From the NCBI RefSeq assembly GCF_001618425.1, contig NZ_BDCU01000002.1, positions 1-61,945 on the forward strand: a stretch of 61,945 nucleotides of DNA, written 5' to 3'. A program made the position numbers and the translations under genes. This document shows, piece after piece, positions 55,448 to 61,945 of the stretch. The stretch is from Nocardia fusca NBRC 14340 (lineage in GTDB: Bacteria > Actinomycetota > Actinomycetes > Mycobacteriales > Mycobacteriaceae). Position 1 is the stretch's first letter; each line of letters opens with the position of its first letter. A model generated the notes under the pieces. It did not search any database, was not told where the DNA came from, and saw only the letters and a program-made list of their open reading frames with translations.

Positions 55448-57721
55448 ATGACCGGCCAAGATTCGTTCACCGCCTGGCTCGGCGCCCGATCCGACGCACA
55501 GCTGGTGGCACTGCTGGAACGTCGGCCCGATCTCGCGGTACCGCTGCCGTCCTCCATGGCAGTGCTCGCCGCCCGCGCCGAACAGCGCGCTTCGGTACTG
55601 CGCGCGGCCGACGATCTCGGCACCGTGCCCTTCGCGATCGTGGAAGCGCTGGCCCTGCACACCGCGGGCGGCGGCGAACCGATGACCCGCACCGAACTCA
55701 AACGCGCGCTGCGTGCCCGGGCCAAGGCCGCGACGGTGGACGCGGCCGTCACCGAACTGGCCGACCGGGCGCTGCTCTGGTTCGAAGGCGAGCGCATCCG
55801 CCTCGTGCCCGCCGTCGCCGAGGCGCTGCCGTGGCCGTTGGGCAGCGGAGCGGAGACCACCCCGGCGCCGTCCGAATCGGAGATAGCCGCCGCGCTCACC
55901 GAGCTCCCGGAGGCCGAGCGCGCGCTCCTGGACAAACTCGCCGGGACCGGACCACGCGGACGCACCCGCGATGCCGCCCCGGACGCGCCCGCCGACCGGC
56001 CCGTGCCCCGGCTGCTGGCGGCACGACTGCTCCGCCGGATCGACGACGAGACAGTGGAGTTGCCGGCTGCCGTGGGCCAGGTGCTGCGCGGCGAACCGGT
56101 CACCGACCCGTACCGGCTCGCCGAACCCGAGCCCCGGACGATCCCGCACCCGTTGGGTGAAGTCGACGGTGTCGGGGCGGGCGAGGTCGGTGAACTGCTC
56201 CGGCACTGCGCCGCGATCCTGGAAGTACTGGGTCAGCTGCCCGCTCCGGCTCTGCGCGCGGGTGGTCTCGGCGTGCGGGAACTGCGCCGGATAGCCAAGG
56301 CGGCCGGTATCGACGAGACCCGGGCGGGTCTGCTGGTGGAACTGCTGGCGGCGGCGAAACTGATCGAGAAGGGTTTCCCGGACCCGCCGCCGGAGGCCGA
56401 CGCCGACGATTTCTGGGCGCCGACCCCGGCCGCGGATTCCTGGCTGGAGGCGCCGTCGGCCCGCCGCTGGGTACCGCTGGCACACGCCTGGCTGGAACTG
56501 GACCGGTATCCGTGGATAATCGGACTGCGTGATGCCGCGGACAAGCCGCTGGCCGCGCTCGCCCACGAACTCCGGGTGCCGTACGCCGCGCGGGACCGGC
56601 GGATCGTGCTCGAGGCCCTCGCCGAGCAACCGCCCGGCATCGAACTCGAACCCGCCGGACTCGCCCGGCTGCTGGCCTGGCGCACCCCGCGGCGGCGGCG
56701 GCATTTCCGCCGGCAAGTGGTCGACAACACCCTGTACGAGGCCGCCGCGCTCGGTGTGGTGGGCCGGGGCGCGCTCACCGGCGCGGGCCGGATGCTACTG
56801 ACCGATACCCTCGCGGCCGCCGAAACCGCGCTGGAGGCCGCCCTCCCCGAGCCGGTGGACCATGTGCTGGTGCAGGCCGACCTGACGGTGGTGGCGCCCG
56901 GGCCGCTGACCGCCGATCTGCAGCGCCGGATCGAATTGGTCGCCGATGTGGAGTCTTCCGGTGCGGCCACCGTCTACCGGATCGGGGAGTCCACCCTGCG
57001 CCGCGCGCTCGACGCCGGTCTCACCGCCGCCGAGCTGCACAATCTCTTCGGTCGGCACTCCCGGACTCCGGTTCCGCAGACCCTCACCTACCTGATCGAC
57101 GATGTGGCGCGGCGGCACGGCCGGTTGCGGGCCGGAATGGCGCAGTCGTTCGTGCGCAGCGAGGACCCGGCACTACTGGCACAGGTCCTGGCCGCCCCGG
57201 TGGCCGAGACCCTGGCTCTGCGCGGTATCGCCCCGACGGTGGCGATATCGCAGGCGCCGCTGGGCGAACTGTTCGAAGAACTGCGCCGGGCGGGTTTCGC
57301 ACCCGCGGGCGAGGACTCCTCCGGTGCGATCGTGGATCTGCGTCAACGGGGTGCGCGGATCGGTGTGCGGCCGCTGGCCCGGCAACCGTATCGGCCGACC
57401 CCACCCACGACCGATCAGCTGGAGCTGCTGGTCACCGAGCTACGTGCCGGGGAGCGCGCCGCGACCGCCACCTCCGGGCAGGTGGTACGCAGCGACGGCA
57501 CCCGCACCAGCACGGCCGCCGCCCTGGCACTGCTGCAGCTGGCCGCACGGGTGCGGCGGCAGGTCCACATCGGCTATGTCGACGCCAAGGGCACCGCGAT
57601 CCAGCGGGTCGTCGAGCCGGTGCGGGTCGGCAACGGGCAGCTCGACGCGCTGGACCCGGTGACCGGCACGGTCCGGCAGTTCACCCTGCATCGGATCTCG
57701 TCGGTCGCGCTGCTCGAATAA
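55448..57721 (+). CDS. Helicase-C-like protein with C-terminal WYL-type domain (Rv0862c-like)
   Basis: 757 residues (Rv0862c 756). No ATPase motor is present; the long middle matches XPB/Ssl2-like Helicase_C_3 proteins, with winged-helix-like segments (PMTRTELKRALRARAKAATV) and the block EPVDHVLVQADLTVVAPGPL. The end reads VHIGYVDAKGTAIQRVVEPV then GNGQLDALDPVTGTVRQFTL, the pattern of a WYL ligand- or nucleic-acid-sensing domain. It may work with the XPB helicase encoded downstream. TAGTCT lies seven bases before the ATG. Confidence 0.85.
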   Translation: MTGQDSFTAWLGARSDAQLVALLERRPDLAVPLPSSMAVLAARAEQRASVLRAADDLGTVPFAIVEALALHTAGGGEPMTRTELKRALRARAKAATVDAAVTELADRALLWFEGERIRLVPAVAEALPWPLGSGAETTPAPSESEIAAALTELPEAERALLDKLAGTGPRGRTRDAAPDAPADRPVPRLLAARLLRRIDDETVELPAAVGQVLRGEPVTDPYRLAEPEPRTIPHPLGEVDGVGAGEVGELLRHCAAILEVLGQLPAPALRAGGLGVRELRRIAKAAGIDETRAGLLVELLAAAKLIEKGFPDPPPEADADDFWAPTPAADSWLEAPSARRWVPLAHAWLELDRYPWIIGLRDAADKPLAALAHELRVPYAARDRRIVLEALAEQPPGIELEPAGLARLLAWRTPRRRRHFRRQVVDNTLYEAAALGVVGRGALTGAGRMLLTDTLAAAETALEAALPEPVDHVLVQADLTVVAPGPLTADLQRRIELVADVESSGAATVYRIGESTLRRALDAGLTAAELHNLFGRHSRTPVPQTLTYLIDDVARRHGRLRAGMAQSFVRSEDPALLAQVLAAPVAETLALRGIAPTVAISQAPLGELFEELRRAGFAPAGEDSSGAIVDLRQRGARIGVRPLARQPYRPTPPTTDQLELLVTELRAGERAATATSGQVVRSDGTRTSTAAALALLQLAARVRRQVHIGYVDAKGTAIQRVVEPVRVGNGQLDALDPVTGTVRQFTLHRISSVALLE

Positions 57722-57738
57722 CCGTGCCGTCGCGGCGC

Positions 57739-59142
57739 TCAGCCGCGTAGTGACCCCGGGTAGAGATACTGCTCGGGCGGCGGGGTGGTACCGCGCAGCC
57801 AGGCGTCGAAGAACCCGGTGAGATCGGTCGGCGATTTGGACTGGACGAAGGCGCGGAAGTCCCGCATCGAGGCATTGCCGTAGGCGTGGACGGTCGCGAA
57901 TTCGCGTAAGGCCGCGAAGAAGATCTCGTCCCCCAGCTGTTTCCGCAGAGCGTGCATGAACAGCGGCCCCCGGTAATACACCGAGGTGAACATTTTCTCC
58001 GGGCCGGGATCCTCCAGCGGAACGGCCCAGAATTTCGGCTTCGCCAGCATCTCCCGGACAGTCCTGCGGTATTCGGCGTCCACATCGGCGCCTTCGGTCC
58101 GCTCGGGCCACAGATAGTCGGCGGTATAGCTGGCAATGCATTCGTTGAGGCAGATATCGGACCAGCTCTGCACCGAAACCGAATCGCCCCACCACTGGTG
58201 GGCGGTCTCGTGCACCACGGTGTTCAGGTCCGCCCAGGCCGCATAGGTGGGCCGGGTCTGGGTTTCCAGGGAGAACGGAATGTCGACGGACAGGAAGATA
58301 CCGCCGCCGGTGTCGAACGGGTACGGACCGTACAGACTTTCGGTGAAATCGAGCACCTGCGGCAGCTTTTCCTCGTATTGCCGCAAACCCTCGGCACCCG
58401 GCGCGAAAGCGCTGAGCAGCGGTGTGCCGTTCGCGCGGCGCTGCTCCAGATATTCGAACCGGTCGATGGCGACAGTGGTGAGATAGCCGATCACCGGATG
58501 CCGCTGCTCCCAGCTCACGGTGCGGAATCCGTCGCGCACCTCGTCGCGCACCCGCACACCGCCCGACATCACCTCCCATTCCTCTGGCACGGTCGTGTGC
58601 AGTGTGAAGGTCGCCTTGTCCCGCGGGGAATCGTTGAGCGGATACCAGGTGGAGGCCGAATGTGGTTGTCCGGCGGCGAAAACACCACCGGTGGGGGCGT
58701 AGGTCCAGCCCTCGCCGCGGGTATCGGGAGCGGTACCCGCGTAGTCGACGGTGACGGTGAAGGGCAGGCCGGGCAGCAGCGGCAGGGCCGGGCGCACGAC
58801 CAGCTCGTGCGGTTTCTGCCATTCGAAGCCGGCCGGCGCGTTGTTCACCCGCACGGCACGCACCGGAGGTCCGCTGTAATCGAGGTTGAGCGCGGTCAGG
58901 GGCTGGGTGGCGGCCGCGTCGATCCGGGTGGATCCGGTGAGCTGATGATCGGCCGGATCGTAGCCGAGGGTCACGTCGTAGTGGGCGACGTCGTAGCCGC
59001 CGTTACCGTCCCGCGGAAAGTAGGGGTCGCCCAGGCCGTCCGAACCCGCCAGCGACGCGGCCGGCGCCTGTGCCGCGGCCGGAACCAGCGCCGGGCTCGC
59101 CAGCACCACCACCCCGGCGATCAGCCAGCGGCCGAGCCTCAT
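57739..59142 (-). CDS. Secreted M1-family zinc metallopeptidase
   Basis: 467 residues with signal peptide (WLIAGVVVLASPALVPAAAQA). Zinc motif VVHETAHQWWGDSVSVQSWS (about 311-330) with third ligand Glu in LNECIASYTADYLWPE. The substrate exopeptidase motif differs from GAMEN: FDTGGGIFLSVDIPFSLETQ, as in the short actinobacterial M1 branch lacking the C-terminal helical domain. Expected to trim peptides outside the membrane. ATG 59142 precedes the signal sequence. Confidence 0.9.
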   Translation of the reverse strand: MRLGRWLIAGVVVLASPALVPAAAQAPAASLAGSDGLGDPYFPRDGNGGYDVAHYDVTLGYDPADHQLTGSTRIDAAATQPLTALNLDYSGPPVRAVRVNNAPAGFEWQKPHELVVRPALPLLPGLPFTVTVDYAGTAPDTRGEGWTYAPTGGVFAAGQPHSASTWYPLNDSPRDKATFTLHTTVPEEWEVMSGGVRVRDEVRDGFRTVSWEQRHPVIGYLTTVAIDRFEYLEQRRANGTPLLSAFAPGAEGLRQYEEKLPQVLDFTESLYGPYPFDTGGGIFLSVDIPFSLETQTRPTYAAWADLNTVVHETAHQWWGDSVSVQSWSDICLNECIASYTADYLWPERTEGADVDAEYRRTVREMLAKPKFWAVPLEDPGPEKMFTSVYYRGPLFMHALRKQLGDEIFFAALREFATVHAYGNASMRDFRAFVQSKSPTDLTGFFDAWLRGTTPPPEQYLYPGSLRG

Positions 59143-59300
59143 GCGTTTTCCACCTTCCGTGATCGAGTTGTGTTTCCCGGTTTATCTCGCCCGACGACGT
59201 TAGTCGCATCCGGTCCCGGTTTGCGGTACCCCGGAAAACGCGGCGCGCGAGGGTTTCCCGGCGCGCGGTCCACCGGATGCCCGGCGGCACCGGCACCGGT

Positions 59301-59969
59301 TCAGGCGCCGAGTCCCTCCGGCAGCCGGCCCGGATCGAGCAGCAACCGCTTGGCCGCACTGCGATGGACCTCGTCGGCGCGGGCGAGATTGTCGGTGAGC
59401 AGCCGCCATTCGTTCTCGGCGATGGCCGCGCGCGCCCGCTCGATCACCGCGGTATCGGCGGTGCCCCAGGCGATCGGCATCGTCTCGACCGGAAGCCAGC
59501 GCTCGCCGATCGAGCGGGTGGTCCGGTCACCGCGCACCGCGACAGCCGGAACGCGCTCCCCCGCGGCGACCCGATGCCCCGGCAGATGACGCACCTTCTT
59601 GGTGACCAGCGCGTACCGCTGCTCGCCGGAATCGCGGCGCGCCAGATTGACCAGGGCGAGCAGTACCGCGCCGCGTGTCTGGATCCGCGAGACCACCGCC
59701 GGCACCAGTTCCCCCTCGGCGTAGAGGCGGTCGATACCGGCCCGGCGCGGTGCCCACAACGCCACCCACAGCGCCGTCGCCGCCCCCAGCGCACAGGCCA
59801 GGGCCAGCGGGTAGGACCAGGGGTGCCCCAGCCACACCAGATAGGCGGTGGCGGCCGTGGCGGCGACGGCGGCGAGCACCGCGGACAGCCGCACTCTGCG
59901 GCGTCCGGCGACTACTTCATTGACCGCGTGGGCGTGCCGGCGGTCCACCGCGAATTCGAAGCGTCGCAC
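59301..59969 (-). CDS. DUF3239-like membrane protein
   Basis: 222 residues: soluble basic N-terminus (VRRFEFAVDRRHAHAVNEVV), two membrane helices (about 35-75, VRLSAVLAAVAATAATAYLV and YPLALACALGAATALWVALW), and a cytoplasmic domain (LYAEGELVPAVVSRIQTRGA, LARRDSGEQRYALVTKKVRH) that fits actinobacterial DUF3239. GTG 59969 is chosen; the longer frame overlaps the XPB gene end. Function unknown. It lies 40 bases downstream of the helicase stop. Confidence 0.72.
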   Translation of the reverse strand: MRRFEFAVDRRHAHAVNEVVAGRRRVRLSAVLAAVAATAATAYLVWLGHPWSYPLALACALGAATALWVALWAPRRAGIDRLYAEGELVPAVVSRIQTRGAVLLALVNLARRDSGEQRYALVTKKVRHLPGHRVAAGERVPAVAVRGDRTTRSIGERWLPVETMPIAWGTADTAVIERARAAIAENEWRLLTDNLARADEVHRSAAKRLLLDPGRLPEGLGA

Positions 59970-60009
59970 GTCGCCATTCCTAACACAGTCAGTGGAGTTC
60001 GGAATGCCC

Positions 60010-61680
60010 TTATTGTTCGCCGGGTCCGATAGCGGGGCCCAGCAGATCGTCGGCATCTGTTATGCGATAGGCATAACCCTGCTCGGCGAGGAAGCGTTGC
60101 CGATGTGCAGCATAATCCGCGTCCAGAGTGTCGCGGGCCACCACCGAATAGAAATGGGCCTGACCGCCGTCCTGTTTGGGCCGCAACAGCCGGCCCAGCC
60201 GCTGGGCCTCTTCCTGGCGCGAACCGAAGGTTCCGGAAACCTGCACCGCCACCGAGGCCTCCGGTAGGTCGATGGAGAAGTTCGCGACCTTGCTGACCAC
60301 GAGAACCGGGATCTCGCCGCGGCGGAAGGCGTCGAACAGCGCCTCGCGCTCCTTGTTCTTCGTCGACCCCTGGATCACCGGTGCGTCCAGGGCGGCGCCC
60401 AGTTCGTCGAGCTGGTCCAGATACGCGCCGATGACGAGGGTGGGCGCACCGCGATGCCGGTCCAGGATGGATTTCACCACCGCGATCTTGGTGTGCGCGG
60501 TGGAACAGAGCTTGTAGCGCTCTTCGGGCTCGGCGGTCGCGTAGGCCATCCGCTCGGCATCGGTCAGCGTGACCCGGACCTCGATACAGTCGGCCGGAGC
60601 GATCCAGCCCTGGGCCTCGATATCCTTCCACGGCGCGTCGTAGCGTTTGGGGCCGATCAACGAGAAGACATCGCCCTCCCGGCCATCCTCCCGGACCAGG
60701 GTCGCGGTGAGACCGAGCCGGCGCCGCGACTGCAGATCGGCCGTCATCCGGAAAACGGGGGCGGGCAGCAGATGTACCTCGTCGTAGATCACCAGCCCCC
60801 AGTCCCGGCTGTCGAAGAGTTCCAGATGCTTGTACTCACCCTTCGATTTACGGGTGATCACCTGGTAGGTGGCGATGGTGACCGGCCGGATCTCCTTGCG
60901 CTCCCCGGAGTACTCACCGATCTCCTCATCGGTGAGCGAGGTACGCGCGAGCAGCTCCCGCCGCCACTGGCGGCCGGCGACGGTATTGGTCACCAGGATG
61001 AGGGTGGTGGCCTTGGCGCGCGCCATCGCGGCGGCGCCCACCATCGTCTTGCCCGCCCCGCACGGCAGCACCACCACCCCGGATCCGCCCGCCCAGAAGG
61101 AATCGGCGGCCATTTCCTGATAGTCGCGCAACTGCCAGCTCGCGCCGTGGAAGTCCAGGTCGATCTGATGGGCCTCGCCGTCTACGTAGCCGGCCAGGTC
61201 CTCGGCGGGCCAGCCGATCTTGAGCAGCTGTTGTTTGATGTGCCCGCGCTCGGACGGGTGCACCACCACCGTGTCCTCGTCGATACGTTCACCGAGCATG
61301 GGGGCGATCTTCTTGTGCCGCAGCACCTCGGCGAGTACCGCGCGGTCCAGGCTGACCAGAGTCAATCCGTGTGCCGGGTGTTTCACCAGCTGCAATCGCC
61401 CGTAACGGGCCATCGTCTCGACGATATCGACCAGCAGCGGCTGGGGCACCGGGAACCGGGAGTGCCCGACCAGCGCGTCCACCACCTGCTCCGCGTCGTG
61501 CCCCGCGGCCCGCGCGTTCCACAGCGCCAGTGGCGTCACCCGGTAGGTGTGCACGTGTTCGGGCGCCCGCTCCAACTCGGCGAACGGAGCGATCGCCTGG
61601 CGCGCCACATCCGCGAGTTCGTGATCGACTTCCAGCAACACTGTTTTATCGCTCTGCACGATCAGCGGCCCATCCGCCAC
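60010..61680 (-). CDS. XPB/Rad25-type DNA helicase (Rv0861c-like)
   Basis: Superfamily 2 3'-5' helicase of 556 residues (Rv0861c 542). An N-terminal helicase-associated domain (ADGPLIVQSDKTVLLEVDHE) precedes the motor: Walker A VVVLPCGAGKTMVGAAAMA, DExH-like IYDEVHLLPAPVF, motif III GLTATLVREDGREGD, and motif VI FGSRQEEAQRLGRLLRPKQD. The RED-like element (R-E-D) typical of XPB is seen in LVREDGRE. Roles in repair and transcription-coupled unwinding are known for the family. GTG 61680 follows GAGGAGGTGTCCT. Confidence 0.95.
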   Translation of the reverse strand: MADGPLIVQSDKTVLLEVDHELADVARQAIAPFAELERAPEHVHTYRVTPLALWNARAAGHDAEQVVDALVGHSRFPVPQPLLVDIVETMARYGRLQLVKHPAHGLTLVSLDRAVLAEVLRHKKIAPMLGERIDEDTVVVHPSERGHIKQQLLKIGWPAEDLAGYVDGEAHQIDLDFHGASWQLRDYQEMAADSFWAGGSGVVVLPCGAGKTMVGAAAMARAKATTLILVTNTVAGRQWRRELLARTSLTDEEIGEYSGERKEIRPVTIATYQVITRKSKGEYKHLELFDSRDWGLVIYDEVHLLPAPVFRMTADLQSRRRLGLTATLVREDGREGDVFSLIGPKRYDAPWKDIEAQGWIAPADCIEVRVTLTDAERMAYATAEPEERYKLCSTAHTKIAVVKSILDRHRGAPTLVIGAYLDQLDELGAALDAPVIQGSTKNKEREALFDAFRRGEIPVLVVSKVANFSIDLPEASVAVQVSGTFGSRQEEAQRLGRLLRPKQDGGQAHFYSVVARDTLDADYAAHRQRFLAEQGYAYRITDADDLLGPAIGPGEQ

Positions 61681-61945
61681 AGGACACCTCCTCACCTCGG
61701 CTCCGACCATTGTCCCTGAACACACCGACAGCGCACCGATCCGTGACACCGGCCACGTCCCACTCCCTGCTTACCCGCCGGAAAAGGGGAAATCTGCCTC
61801 CCTCTCCGCGAAGAGTCCACATACGACCACGTTGTCGGCGAGCGGATCGGCCGTGCGGATGTAGCAGTGCGCGGGTTGCTCCATCGGCCACCGAGACCTC
61901 GAATGCCGCCGCAACCCCCGTGCGTCGAGTTTTGCGAGACATCTC
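61681..61945. other. Right-end region without supported gene
   Basis: 265 bases upstream of the helicase gene. A minus-strand frame crosses it but has no RBS or protein-like composition. A promoter for the helicase gene is expected here; none was confidently identified. Confidence 0.5.

Noticed and set aside
61646..61942. Minus-strand frame at the right end overlapping the helicase start
   Set aside because: It overlaps the helicase RBS and start in another frame and looks non-protein-like.

Overview
The window looks like the chromosome of a Nocardia-like mycolic-acid actinobacterium. It is very GC-rich with dense coding, many GTG starts, and many genes whose -10 box lies 6-7 bases before the start codon (leaderless). 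From about 14.9 kb to the right end the gene content follows, as I recall it, the Mycobacterium tuberculosis Rv0861c-Rv0909 block: XPB helicase, its helicase-C partner, rpfA, cspB, MFS/DUF3027, MarR, TrmH-type methylase, sepH, serC, citA, gltA2, prrAB, accD3, echA6 and MT0933-type proteins. Assignments come from reading motifs and translations; no database search was run.

Layout. 1-7.5 kb (minus strand): a respiratory nitrate reductase operon, narK-(three micro-ORFs)-narG-narH-narJ, with narJ running off the left edge. 7.8-14.9 kb: pseudouridine synthase, a cyclic-nucleotide-type phosphodiesterase behind a large hairpin leader, an AraC regulator, a CDF metal exporter, and a divergent ECF transporter (fused membrane/double-ATPase protein plus permease). 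14.9-19.6 kb: a LigD-type repair ligase flanked by two MT0933-type small proteins, then a metallo-hydrolase coupled to an EchA6-type crotonase. 19.6-23.6 kb: a repeat-bearing non-coding stretch, an aldo/keto reductase, an XRE regulator with a small membrane protein, and AccD3. 23.6-28.6 kb: a four-gene conservon (sensor kinase, roadblock, DUF742, GTPase). 28.9-33.5 kb: PrpE-type acyl-CoA synthetase, hemophore-like protein, PrrA-PrrB. 33.6-37.6 kb: FKBP prolyl isomerase, two citrate synthases and PdxH. 37.6-45.3 kb: serC, sepH, RNA methylase, YccF, MarR, DUF2530 and TetR genes. 45.3-53.6 kb: a sacsin-like Hsp90-type ATPase, DUF3027, glutamine cyclotransferase, MFS protein, DUF2771 and a cold-shock protein. 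53.7-61.9 kb: rpfA with a CRP-type site and a c-di-AMP riboswitch, helicase-C/WYL protein, M1 peptidase, DUF3239 and XPB helicase.

Functional threads are anaerobic nitrate respiration, central metabolism (citrate synthases, acyl-CoA enzymes), DNA repair (LigD, XPB), and resuscitation or cell-division control (rpfA, sepH). The signals I find most worth checking are: a tandem array of tiny arginine-rich ORFs, each with its own ribosome binding site and chained by stop/start coupling between narK and narG; the double second-messenger control region of rpfA; a 17-bp divergent promoter whose two -10 boxes overlap; and a MerR/ArsR-style operator inside the spacer of the CDF exporter promoter.
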